Origin: Diploscapter coronatus
Lineage: Eukaryota; Nematoda; Chromadorea; Rhabditida; Rhabditidae
Reading direction: 5' to 3'
NCBI GenBank assembly: GCA_964036155.1
Contig: OZ038422.1
Location: 85,459,201-85,523,200, forward strand
Length of the DNA stretch: 64,000 nucleotides
How positions within the stretch are numbered: the stretch's first letter is position 1; every line of letters starts with the position of its first letter. Shown here one piece after another: positions 34,731-47,093 of this stretch. The position numbers and the translations under genes are program-made. The notes under the pieces were generated by a model. The model was given only the letters and a program-made list of their open reading frames with translations, ran no database searches and was not told the origin of the DNA.

Positions 34731-35205
34731 TCAATAGTACCCGTAATAATCATCATATTTCTTGTGCCCGTGGCCATATGAGTCATATCCGTAATAGGGC
34801 TTGCTGAAAATAAATTTGTTCAATGTTGAAATTTGAAAACTGCTACTTTTAGATCAAATTTCGAAAATCTTTGATATTTAATTTGGTGTAAAATTGATAA
34901 ATTGCCCGAGACGTACCTGTAATAGTCCTTGCCATATGACTTGTAATAGTATTTCTTGCCATAACTCTTGTAGTACTTCTGCAAGAAAACAACCTCATAG
35001 CTATTTTAGAAAGGATGGAATTACAAATGCACTCACCTTATAATAATATTTCTTGTGATAATAGTCCTTCTGCAATTAAATAGTTATTTTATTGTTGAAA
35101 ATCCAAATCAAAACTCACGTAATAATATCCTCCAGCTTCGACGCAGAGAGCGAGCATAGCCACGAGGCAGGCGATGAGAATGATCGAGTTGAATATTTTG
35201 GCCAT
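34731..35205 (-). CDS. Tyr/Lys-rich secreted peptide, copy 3
   Basis: Same four-exon architecture and 84-aa precursor as copies 1 and 2. Start 35205 (signal peptide MAKIFNSIILIACLVAMLAL), stop 34733-34731; TATA box at 35296-35302. Base differences in exons 3 and 4 (e.g. GGATATGACTCATATGGC versus GGCTATGATTCGTACGGA) are all silent, whereas introns have indels, so the protein appears to be under purifying selection. One of the two upstream TTCCNGGAA sites is damaged. Repeat homology spans about 34535-35625. Confidence 0.88.
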
Positions 35206-35625
35206 TTTCGAGAGTTTGGAGGAAGGACTGGAAGGACGAGAAGAGAACGGTTGGAACTCGAAGAGTTGCTTGGTTTGACTGACCAACGACAGGGCTTTTA
35301 TAGGGCGAACTCAGTTCAGGAATCATGTCAGGTTTCTAAAGTTGTCCTAAATTTCAATGGATGTTAATTTGAAGTTTCCTAAAATATACATTCAGAACTC
35401 ACAATTTCAGGAAGAAGTTATAAACTTTCCTGGAAAAAAAGAAAAAATGAGGTTAATGTAATTTGAAATGGAATAGGAAAGAAGAATGCAATGTCATTGC
35501 TTCACTTCTTCTGTCGTTGCTTCTAATGGCAACAGCAAGTTCTCGAGGTCAAGCATTCTTCTTTTTCCTGGTTGGTGTAAGTTTGTTTACGATTGCGTCA
35601 TTATTCAAATTATTGAATCACCAAA

Positions 35626-36569
35626 CTGCTTCCAATATTTACTCGTAATTTAAAATTGATCTATTTTTTCACCGAGTAATTTATATTTCAGTCATTTTCA
35701 TTATTTTCTATAATTTTTGATTCACCACCTTCCCCGAGTTTTGCTTCAAAAAGTTCTCTTACGAGCGGTTCAACATTCTGATGAAATTAGCATATTTTGA
35801 AAAAAAAAAAGAATTTTGATCAGTAATCTTATTCCAAAGTGAAAAATATGCTATGATCGCCCCAAGGAACGCCGGAAATATTTCCTTCATACTATTTTTT
35901 AAATTGAAAGACTGATCAAATTTAAATGATCGCTCCCATCATTTTTAGGTGATTTTTTCTCTTCCAATGAGAATTTTTAATTCCGGGACTGTGACGAACT
36001 GGAACGTGGACTGGTAAATCATGAGTAACTCGATTTATTTACCTCGTTAATAACACTGGTCTAAAAGCTATCAAATAACGGATAAAACATAGAAAAGTTC
36101 AGTTATGTACAACATGAAAATCCTGACAATTTAATGAGCAATTACAAGTCAAAGGATCATCGGTCAATTTTTTTAATAAACTCGTAAATATACAGCCATT
36201 GAAATGGCACAATATCGATAAAAACCATAAAAATTAAAGCTATTTTTAAACTATCATTCCCAAAATCGAATGACGATATAATTTGAGCAGAAACTCAATG
36301 CAACAAGTGAAATAATGAAGTGACATGGAAATTTGCGTCGACAAAAGTGAAAATAATACCGGTTATCATGAGAAATGTTGCCTAAACAATTAATCAGAAA
36401 GAAATGGATAAAAATGAAAGTCTAATTCAAAGAAAGATAAATATGCATATCTAGCATTTTAAGAGTGACAAAGAAATAGACTGGAGAATTTGAATTTAAA
36501 AAGTTTCGAATTTTGAGTCGTTTTCACGATTCTTAAGTACTGAACTCCGTTAGCCCTCTTTCATGGAAA
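35626..36569. other. Intergenic, nothing recognised
   Basis: A/T-rich spacer between peptide copy 3 and the end of the otopetrin-like gene. No exons or shared repeats noted. Confidence 0.5.
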
Positions 36570-39500
36570 TCAGAGATATGAATCGGCGTCGGTTATTTCA
36601 TCGTCATTTGAGAGCCGAAGTTCGAATGAAACGGGAGCGGAAGTCCCAGCGGGTTGATGTCGGACGTGTCGTGGAGGTGACAGGAGGAAGCCGTTTGCGG
36701 AGTGACAGGTAGACTCGGCAGGGGGCTCCGTAGATAGGGGATTGCTGCAAACAGGCCGGGTATCGTAGCATGTCCTGAATTTAAGCCGTAAAAATGGTCT
36801 CTTGTATTTTTATGTTTAAGCTACCCTTACCCGTTTGTAGCTTCTATTCTCCTCTTCTCTTTGCCTTGCTATTTTTCAGAAAGAGAGGGTAAGGGTAACT
36901 TAGGGGTAAAAAATACAAGAGGCCGTGAAAATCATTCTAGTCCGGGAATAATGCGATCAGAAATGGTTCGATAAAAGAGTTTCTTGAAGTAGATTACTTC
37001 TCAAGATCGTATTAGACGTGGAGTGATCAGTTTGGCAATTTGGATAGTTCGTTATTTCGTAATTTATAGTTAAGAGAATGGCGCAAGGTGGGAATAAATC
37101 TTTTCCCATACTATTTCCTAGATATCGAAGTAACGAACTATACCCAGGTTGCCGTCAATTTTTAAATTCACACTCCAAGAAACGCTTATAGTTTTTGTGG
37201 TTGCGCGAACACCCTTTCACCACAATTGAGCACTTTCTTACCAGGGACTTGAAATGAGTACATTTCCACAAATCAAAAATTTGGTAAGAAACATGCTCAA
37301 CTTTGGTAAAAATGTACTCACTTTGTCTATCTTTGATTAGTAAGTGCTATCAATCGGGGGAAAGAAAGGCATAACGCACCCTATCGTGGTTAGTGAGTCA
37401 CTTCGGCCGTCCACACTCATACCCGATGAGATCTCCTTGCCCGAATAGGTCAGTTTCCAGATCTCCGCGAAACAGACTGAGCTGTGGAAGCGGTAGAATA
37501 CGAGAAGTGGCGCGACGGAATAGATTATGTAGGTGTAGGTCAGACTCAGATTCGGCGACATTCCAAACGTCGGCTTCATGCCTTCGTAGGTTTGCTGGAA
37601 TTAGCGAGGCTCAAAAATTTTCTTCAAATTTACCACTCACGAAAATGAATAAAGTGACGTTGGTAACGAGCAGGAATGTAATGATCTGCTTCCCAGGCTT
37701 GTTCTTCATTGCGTACGGAGAGATACAGCGCAATCTGAATTCTTAGAGGTAAGCCATTAAAACACACAATTCTGACTCTAACCTTGAGAGAATTAAAATG
37801 AAAGCAGCCTGGAATATGACTTGAGCGAATCGGAAGCAGAAGACGATCGCTGGAAGAATCTTCCCAGTTTCGTTCCGGATGCCCTTCTCGGCCACGAACG
37901 AGTCCATGCCTTGAGAATCGTTGTTTGGTGGAGGAGAATGTAAATGTTTAGTTAGCTTACCGACGCTGCAGTAGATGATTTCTCCGATGACTCCCATGAC
38001 AAGCAATATTTCATCTATCGCTTCACTCCGAATGTGAGGTCGATATTGCAGCTTCCGAACTCTGAACGATCATTAATAGTTGAGAGTGATGATTTTGCAC
38101 GATTTTCCAACCTCCAAAGTCCAATAATACAGGCAATCAGAGCCGTGGAGAACATGAGCAAATCGACGACGCCAAACACCATCATTGCGGAGCTGTTGTT
38201 GCGCAGAGTTTCGAAGATCGTGTACATGCCCATTGAGACGAACGTCGTGATCAGAAACATGATTCCGGCGAACATGCCGCTTGAGGATGAACTGGAAACG
38301 GGGCAATTGACTATTTAGATGACCCTTCAATAAGTCCTAGAAGATGAAAAATAGAAGGATTTCTTCGTGCTATTGCTGATCAGGGCTAATGAACATGATT
38401 TTGAAGTTTGATGGTGATTATCTTGAGAATTTAAAGATCTTATCATAGAGCTAAAGGCCATACCTGCAATCAATTCTCATCTTGCTCTTCCTCTTGGAGA
38501 CCTTGATGACGTGCTCCTCTCCGATGGACTTCCACTGGACGAACATTACGGCCGCAGAGATCAGACTGTATTCGATCAGACAAGTCGTCAGGAAGGTAGC
38601 CACATCGCCGAAGTGATCCAACGCGAAGATGCGACCGTTCGCGATAATCGAGCTGCGAATATCGCCCTGTAAGTGTGAATTTGAAGATTTTCAATAACTT
38701 TGAAGAAAAAATCATCGCGAAACTTCATGAAGCAGAAGATGATAGATGATTTAAGGATGGTATTAGAAGGGTATCTTGTATATCGTGAGGATTCTAGATT
38801 GTCAAGAATACTTACATTGTAAGTAGGCTTTGTTGGAGGAGCCTGAACGTCTCCGGTCGAATTGAAATTCAGAATTGCGTTGATCGTCATGTTGATTAGA
38901 TCGTCGTCGAATGTGAACTGAAAACTCATCGATTTCCTAAGGAAAAGCTCAAGAATCTTACATTTTCACTGCTTCCTGAAGAGTTTTTGCTGTAATTCGC
39001 TGCGACATGCGCATACCCAATCGATCTCTTGTGTTTCTTCGCGACTTTGGCTTGCTAAAACTTTCTCCTTAGTTTCTTCCCGAAATTCACATTCAGTGAA
39101 CCTGCTTAGCCAGAACAAATCTGAACCAGGTCCACAAGTTAACAGACACCAAGTGCATCATTCCAAATTTGGCGATTTTCCTTGAATTGTCAAGGGATAC
39201 CTGGGAAAATGGGAATAATGGTTGATGTTAAAGCGAAAGTGGTTACTTTCGAATTGCAGAAGATGAAGTGCATCTGCAGGAATGTAAAGACGATAGCGCA
39301 GACCCATTTCAGAATGGTCGTTTCTGGCCGCTTGCAATAGCTGCTCTCAAGGCACAAGAAGAGTTCCAACCCGAAGAGAACGCAACCGACGCTTCCGAAT
39401 ACTAAAATGAAAAGTAAGTTATTGGTGGAATACAACATGAAGTTTCCAAATTGACGAGGAAAACCTACAAACAGCTCCCAATCTGAGATACAAAGTGCCC

Positions 39501-40041
39501 GATCCCTCTCCAACTCGGATGATCCTTGTGGCATACCAACTCTAAATAGAAAATTCAATGATTTTTCTCCAAGAGGATCGATCAGTAACCTTTGGATACG
39601 CAATGATTCTAGCCCGATTTAGTAGATCGATCAGATTATTGTACGTCTCAGGATAGATGCTGAAGAAATAGCAGTAGAGGATGAAGAGAATGCCTGTTAT
39701 GTACATGTACAGGTAGAAGGTCTGAAAATCTCAATACGCATAAAATAGTCCGAATTGGAATTTACGGTGTCAATGGATGACGTTTCGCTCCAGGTCGGGG
39801 AAACTTCAACGACGACAGAGCCAATCGTGATGATCAGGGCATACATACAGGTTAGCAGACCAACGAAGAAATCGCTAAAGCAATTCATGCTTAGATCAGA
39901 AAATAGCTACAATTGTCACCCCCAATATAAATGCATACAATATTAAACCAAAAGATTTCTAAAACTTATGACTAACGTTGCTTTCGTGTCGTGGATCCAA
40001 GGCTTGAATCGTTCGGCGACCCTGTCCGCTGACGTCATCAT
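36570..40041 (-). CDS. otpl: Otopetrin-like proton channel
   Basis: Fifteen exons join in phase to about 650 aa: 40041-39977, 39874-39766, 39721-39590, 39541-39469, 39401-39247, 39200-39102, 39054-38962, 38917-38816, 38666-38464, 38291-38112, 38061-37961, 37909-37783, 37734-37641, 37594-37380, 36774-36570. Otopetrins form acid-activated proton channels with about 12 spans. Family hallmarks: GSGTLYLRLGAV, FTFLQMHFIFCNSKV, KFGMMHLVSVNLWTWFRF, AIDEILLVMGVIGE, KPGKQIITFLLVTNV and LLVFYRFHSSVCFAEIWKL. The start is a double ATG after CCTCAG. If the last splice (37379 donor, 36775 acceptor) is not used, translation ends at 37337 with a shorter tail; the spliced tail is Ser/Pro-rich and ends DDEITDADSYL. 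Nematodes have several otpl paralogues; which one is unknown. Confidence 0.9.
36796..36924. mobile_element. MITE, GGYCTCTTGTATTTTTA terminal repeats
   Basis: GGTCTCTTGTATTTTTATG...GCTACCCTTACCC at left and GGGTAAGGGTAAC...AAATACAAGAGGCC at right. It lies in the last intron of the otopetrin-like gene. Related ends occur at 53485-53600 and, degenerately, at 59616-59692. Confidence 0.75.
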
Positions 40042-43000
40042 CACCTGAGGTGAGTCCATGTATGTCGTTCCATCGTCGTCTCCGATAAATACTACGGCTA
40101 AACTTTTTTATTATTATAAAGAAAGAATACTGAAAGCATGGCATTCCGTTAGTGTCATCGTAATCGGGGAGAATGTGACGTCATTTACAGGAATGATACT
40201 AAAACAAAACACATACGATTTTTCCTTTCACCGTCCTCATCCTTAATGCTCAACCGAGGCACCGCTGCAATAACCATCGGCACGAAATTCCAAAACTCTC
40301 CTAGCAAATGGAAAATTTCGTAAACAGATCCTATAAATAGGCGGATTACTCGACAAAAATAGACCGATTTGCGGGACTACGGTGTCGATGCAAGAAAAGC
40401 GGTACTGAATTGGAAATAAGAATGACAGGTCATATGAGAAAAGCAAGAGAAAGCGGTAAATATGACTGATAAATAGCTGAATTTACTGATTGCAGAATAG
40501 CACCAAAATAGCTGATAAGAGATGGATGTTGAAAAACGCCTATCTGTTCGGGGGAAGATTTCGAAAATTATCGACTAAAACAGAAAATTTAGTCATCATT
40601 TATAGCAATAACGGATTAAATTGAATCAATTAATCGAGCAGATTCTCCAAACTCGACCCGCAGAAAAATAATGTCATATCGAGAAAGGAAAAAAAACATC
40701 TTCTTTTTCATTCTCGATAAATAAGATATACTATTTTTCTACAAATCGCGCTTGAGAAGTCTGTAATCGAGAATTTTCAAATGAAACGTGAGAATATAAA
40801 TTTAAGAGCAAAGAGAACATGTTTTTTAACTGAATGAATGAATAAAAGCGGTTAAGTTTGAATCACAAAAATAAACGATTTCGAAATTTAGAACAATTGC
40901 ATCAGTGTCTGAAAAAATACTCGATGAAACAGATCTCTGGGAAAGTTTTATCTTAAATACAGGAATTTTTAGCTACACTCGAAAATTGCTTGTGAAAAGT
41001 CAACTACTCGGGTTAAAGGACAGCTTTATGTGATTGCTTGTTTGTGATGATGCAAAATTGACTTAGCCTGGGGCGAAAATGAAGCTCGCTCAAATACTCT
41101 CACTTCAGGTATCTCTGTCGGTGTCAATGAGAAAATAGGTACACAGAGAAAGAGCGACAGGTTATGATACAGACTCAAATCATTATATTTACAATTTCGA
41201 ATCGCGCATGTTAATCATTCAGATAAAATAAACAAAATTAAATTCGCGTCAGATATTGAATTGAATAGCAATTTCTTACGCAATGTCTAGGCATTTGAAT
41301 ATAGGGAAGAAGATAACAGAATGTTTCGTGCGTTCTAGGCTACATGGAAAAATCGAAACTTGTGAAATATTATGAAAAATATGCAACATTTTCCTATCTG
41401 CACTACACTTTATTTCAGAGGTAGGGAATTCCAAACACCCGACAAGCTAATAGAAATTCGAAATAAGAAAGAGTTGGATGGTATCAAAACAGAAGAAGCC
41501 CTCAGAGCAAAGGACAAAGGCTCAAATATGAGAAATGCAAAATTGGTGCCCAATTCCAGCACGAAATGTGACGACCATCAAGCGATCAGCACGATTTCTT
41601 TGACAAATGCCTAATTAATAACATTACAAAACTGTCTCTCCGAGGATTAAGCACCGAAAAGTGGAAGGGAGCAGAGTTAATGAGTTAATCGGTGAGTTTA
41701 CGTTGCCTGCGTTGCTCGTTATCGCTCGTTTATCAGCCTGATTTGAGTCGTCGATTTAATCAGATTAGCCCTAGGGTAATTTCGCATCCTTGCACGAGCC
41801 ATAGGTAGTGAAGTTGGTGATTGATTGGTGCGGAAAATAGCTGTCCAAGAAGAAAAACAAAGGGTATTTTTTAAATTAATTCATAAATGAAATGAATATG
41901 GTCTACAATATTTCAACTAGACTTCAGATCTTGAACGAAACCGTAAAAATAAAGATTATTCTCAATTACTATGAACCATATTCATTGAACGTGCGGATCT
42001 TTACACAATTTATCAAATCAGCGAGAACCATTTCAGTACAAGCTACTAGAGAAAATATAAAGACAAAGTGTGCAGAAGTTAGAAAAACTATGTAGTGCCT
42101 ACTCAGAGTCCCGACTACAAAAGTAAACAAATGTACGAGTGACCTGTAAAATCGCGAAGATTTGGCTGTAGTTTGCTTTGCTCCTTAGGAAGGAACTAAA
42201 ACCAATTAGTCATTTCGGTCGATTTTGACTAAGAGTTTAGAGCTTTAGCCAAACAAAAACAAAGACAAAGTAAGTCTGAATAGGCTGAAAATGAGGAAGA
42301 AGCTGAATGCAAACAGAAAACAGACTGAACTCGAGTGAAAAACCCACCTTCGGGCAATGGTCCGAAGAAATAGTGGGGGAGGATAGATTTCGGAAGTTAA
42401 GACCGTAGAAAATCAACCATATCACGACGATAAATAATAACTCTCGAGTTTGAAAGTCAAAAGTTCAAGCGATCAAACTGAAATTATACCTAGACCAGAA
42501 GTGTTTACATTCGAACAAGAGCTTATGAGATTATTAGCAGGGGGTAAAAAGTGGATAAAATTATCAAACTAGCCTTAATTAACTTCAGTAATTTTAAAAC
42601 AGGAATTGAATTAAAATTCAAGTTAAATGAAGTTGAAATTGAGGCTTTGTGCTAGATTGGGAGAGGTAGAAAATTGTTCTTCAGACAAACATTTTGCAGT
42701 TGTACGTTGCCATTTTTCGAGCTTTATATCCCTCTACTATAAATAAAAAGGAACGTTTCGGCTCGAAACGCCATTCAATCTAACTTTATACAACGGAGAG
42801 TGAGGAAAGGGCTGGAAAAACAGATCGAAGAAGGGATGATTCAGCTCAAATTCCGAGATTTTAATAGAAATTACTAAGCATTTAAATCAAAATATTAGTA
42901 TGATAGGAATAGCATTATGATGTGCGATCAATATCTTCATGTGCAATTATTTAGAATGAATAAAATATCATCAATTATCATTGTTTTTTCACAAAATTTT

Positions 43001-44680
43001 CTAGTTAATACTCTCGGAACTCGGTTTCTTTGTTCAAAAATACGACATCAAAATCTTTTCAAAGCGGAATTATAACTCCCACTTTACTCATTTAATCCCA
43101 TTATTAACTTCAAAATTTTAATTAAGATGTTCCATGATAAGAAAAAGGTAACGATTAATCACATGCTAAATTTGACGTGAGTCGTATTTTTCTGACCTAA
43201 TGATATAGGGGTTAAGTTTGAGTGAGAAGTGAAAATAAACAAGCCAACTTTGCACAAAGTGCAAAGCTTTTGCAGAGTTCAACGATATGTCGGATATATT
43301 TACCGTAAAGCAATGATAACAGGTTTTGTGCTACTAAAATAGTAACTAATCGGCAATTAGTTTAAAGTGGAGAGTAAATGAGTAAATAAGCGTGTATATT
43401 TATCTATTTATCAGTTGCAATTTGAAGATAACTAAATATTAGAGCCTACAGGGTGTTTGGTTTGAATTTGTCATTCATATATTTGAGCATTTTACGCCTA
43501 CAAATGAGGACAATGACGAAGAAGGGTTACTTTACGATTTGATAGTGTAGAAAATTGTCAATTTACGATGAATAAATGAACAAATGACGCAGATTGGAAG
43601 TGTTGAAATTTTACATGTGACAATTGATAATAACCATAAATAAAAGTTCATGCAAAATAATATGCTCTATTGTTGAATTTTATTAGCACTTGTAAACGGA
43701 ACATATTTCACGTGAGTGAGCTAGTTGCAATCTTTGTTGTTAAATGAACTGTTTATTTTCGCTTTTTCACTAACTATAATTTCATTGTCAATGCACCCCC
43801 CATTTAACAACGGACTATTGTTATTCTTTTGTGCTGCACGTAACAAAGCTGGGTCTGTTTCAGAATTCTAACTTCGAGCTTTAATTGTTGGACCTGATTC
43901 ATTTCTCTTTGTTCGTAAAATCGTTTGCACTCCACAATAAGCTTTACACGCTTTATCAAAATAATAGGTTGATTAAAAAAATTTTCGAATCATATCATAA
44001 GGACATAACCAAATGAACTTTAGCACAATCAATACCCGATAAATTTATTCAAAAATACTGAAGGAATAAACCTGGTTTCTGACATAGCCTCTACGTCAGA
44101 TCAATATTTTCAGCTTTTTGCTAATGTTTTCGTACTTTCCTAGTCTCGAAACGCACTCACTCAATTTATGGACATTTTCACGCTATCTCCCCATGAATAA
44201 CTTCACAAATTTATGGATCTGAACTCTTCTTTGGGTTCTCGTAAAATTTTGATTATCGCATATCATAAATAAAGGTGTTAATGAGATTAAAATGGACTAG
44301 AAAAAGATCTGAATCAGACAAAATGGAACAATCATCTAGAAATTAGCATTGATAAAACCACGGAATTCACTAAATAAAAAATTGAAAATATTTCAAACCG
44401 ATTCAACGGAATGTTTTATCAGCATTCCTTTAATGATGAAATATGTTCTAGTTTACTCGTTCTCTAAATATATTTATTTTATCACGCTTTATTTTTGTAA
44501 GGAAGTATTCGAAAGTTTTATCGCTTGCTAATAAATCAAGAATTCAGAGATAAAATATTGGGGGAAGAATTTCAAAAATGAAGCCAATTAGGATGACGAT
44601 AGGGTAAAAGATCACATGAAATTGTAACCAATTATTGCTTAGAATGATATTGAGAAGAAAAAATTTGCATTCATTCAAAA
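40042..44680. other. 4.6-kb gene-free interval
   Basis: Presumed divergent promoter region for the otopetrin-like (-) and acyl-CoA synthetase-like (+) genes. Apart from a MITE at 40640-40762, I see no exon chain; the open frame at 41372-41614 has no family resemblance or splice context. No tRNA or other RNA gene was recognised. Confidence 0.5.
40640..40762 (+). mobile_element. MITE, AGACTTCTCAAAACTCG family (copy 2)
   Basis: 123 bp aligning with 8281-8402: AGATTCTCCAAACTCGACCC at left, CGCGCTTGAGAAGTCT at right, sharing the CATATCGAGA interior. Confidence 0.75.
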
Positions 44681-46973
44681 ATGTCTTCATTCAAATATCC
44701 AGAAATTCCATTTCATGACCAAATTCTTCGAAATTTCGATGATTATGGTGATAAGTTAGCCCTGGTAATTTACATATCACTCCAAATTTTATTTTGAAAC
44801 TCAGAAAGACCAGAAAGAGCGCCTAAAATTTAACGAAGTCAAGCTTCTCGTGATTGAAATGGAACTTATTTTGAGGAAGTTGGATCTAAGAAAAGGTGGC
44901 TTAATTTTATGTTTTTACCTGAATCCAAGCTACATTATATTCAGGTGACTTTATATTGGTCTGTATTCCAAACAGCTGTCAATATCCAATTTTACTATTG
45001 GCAGCGGCTAAAAGTGGCGTAATTCTTTCGGGGATCAATCCTTGCTCAACTCAAAGTATGAAATAGTTCAGCTAGTGAAATTTAAAATGATTGTTTTCAG
45101 AAGAACTTGAATATTTTATCGGAATTGTTCAACCTAAAGTTATCATTCTACAGTCTAAATCGCAATTTGGTTGTCAACAGAAAATTCCTAATAACGTCCT
45201 TTTTCACTGCTTACAATATCGTAGTATAAATTTTAGATCCAAATATTATTCATAGGCGATACGATAAGAGAAACGATAGATTCGTGGTCAGATAAATTAT
45301 TTAATATTAATGAGTTTTCTGAAAATGGTATTCAACTATCTATGGATGATGTTTTCCTAGCTTCTTTTTCTTCTGGTACCACGGGATTGCCGAAATGCTG
45401 TCTGTTAACTCATAGAAATTTCTCTGCGGCTACGCAGAGCTTAAAAATGTAAGTGGAATTTCAATATTACGATAATGGCAACTCTGTAATGGTGCAGCGC
45501 CTTTTAGTATATATTTGGCGAAACATAAAAATGACTGAACGCGCAACAGAAATGACAGAATTTGTGCAGAAAAACGGAAGCATTTCGTGAAATGCTAAAA
45601 CGCGTTTCATCATTTCACGTTACGCCATTTCCAAATTGCCTACGGTAATCCAGTTCATTTTTAGTGGTCTATTCAACGAACTCCTGGAAAATTCGACTTC
45701 CAAATGCAACCTAGCTTTCCTTCCTTTTTGTCACGCTTCCGGTTTATGGGCCTTGTTATATTCGTTAACGGAGGGCTGTTTGACAGTGATTCTAGAGAAG
45801 TTCAATCCGATAGAAGTTATTCGGGCTGTTGAGGAGTATAAGGTCGGACAGTTTTATCATAAAATCTGGGGATTCGTTTCTAAAGTTTCGTTAAGGTATC
45901 CTTGTTAGAATTTAAAAAGGTTTGATATTATGACTAGAAATTCAGCAGCGAAGTGTCTATTCTTATGACTTTAAATTCGTTTCTAATACAATATATTTTA
46001 GGTGGACATTCTAAATGTCGTCCCATCGATACTATCAGTTTTAATTCGACTACCAGATAAGAAGCCCTTATCTTCAATTAGAATAATGCTATGTGGTGCT
46101 AGTCACTTGTCCGAGGATCTGATGGATTCATCTCTATCCGCTTTCCCAAGCATAACCCACATCCTACGAGGATATGGAATGACTGAAGCTGTATGTCTCA
46201 GTCATATTAGTTCTTTTAAAGATTCGAAAATTGGAAGTTGTGGAAAACCACTGCCTGGGTTTGAAGTTAAGGTATATAATTTGAGATTTTTTAAGCGAAA
46301 AGAATTCAATTTAGCGGGTTAATAATTCTGAAAATGATGATTCTGAAGATGACGAATCTGGTGAATTGTGGCTAAAATCCGATGCAATTATGAAGTCATA
46401 CAAAGATCATGATGCTCTAGATGAAAATGGGTGGTATCATACAGGTTTTTTTTACATTTAAATTGAAATTCTGATTTTTTAAAACTTTAGGAGACATTCT
46501 AAAAGTCGACTCTGATGGATTTTACTATGTCAATGGAAGGATTAAGGATATGATCAAAGTTAACGGACTACAAGTTTTTCCTGTAGAATTGGTTTGAATT
46601 TATTTTTCGTCCTTTAAATCTAAATGACAAATTTAAATTTAGGAAGAATTATTATTAACTAATTCCGAAGTTAACGAATGTGTAGTTATTGGCTTGGAGG
46701 ATGACCGATCCGGTCAAGTTCCGGCTGCTTTTGTAGTTCGGAAAAATGAGGATAATATACCAAATGAAGATCTAATTAATGAACTACATGATATTATTCA
46801 AAGTTGGTCATTATTATTTTATTATTGTTGATTTTAAAAATATAATTTATTCAGGGAACTGTGTCAACTTCAAACACCTAAGAGGCGGCATATTCATTGT
46901 TGAATCACTGCCCAGAAATCATTCTGGGAAAATTAACAAAACGGATCTGATGAAATTGACAATGAATGAATAG
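44681..46973 (+). CDS. AMP-binding acyl-CoA synthetase / 4-coumarate-CoA ligase-like enzyme
   Basis: Eleven exons (44681-44764, 44805-44895, 44945-45055, 45101-45195, 45237-45448, 45665-45842, 46002-46271, 46315-46444, 46491-46591, 46643-46802, 46855-46973) encode 516 aa. The ANL superfamily makes an acyl-adenylate from a carboxylic acid and ATP, then transfers it to CoA. Core motifs are intact: A3 SSGTTGLPK, A5 RGYGMTEA, A7 WYHTGD (exons 8-9), A8 YVNGRIKDMIKVNG, and A10 LPRNHSGKI with the catalytic Lys. The closest group is the 4CL/luciferase-like synthetases; substrate cannot be told. The C-terminus (TMNE) lacks a peroxisomal SKL-type signal, so it is probably cytosolic. It ends 120 bases from the tail of WBP4. 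Confidence 0.93.
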
Positions 46974-47093
46974 AAATGGAAGAAATTTAGAAGTTTTTAA
47001 AACAAACCTGAATAAAGAAATTGTAAATTTTGAAGTTAACGAATAAATTAAAATAAAGGGACTTTAAAAGGAATAAAGATGATTGTCGTCCCT

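Noticed and set aside
41372..42095. Two plus-strand open frames in the large gene-free interval
   Set aside because: No recognisable motif and no splice-compatible neighbours; most likely chance.
45449..45664. Self-complementary GAAATGAC/GCATTTCG segments in an acyl-CoA synthetase intron, considered as a further MITE
   Set aside because: Short imperfect palindromes only; no clear terminal inverted repeats or second copy.
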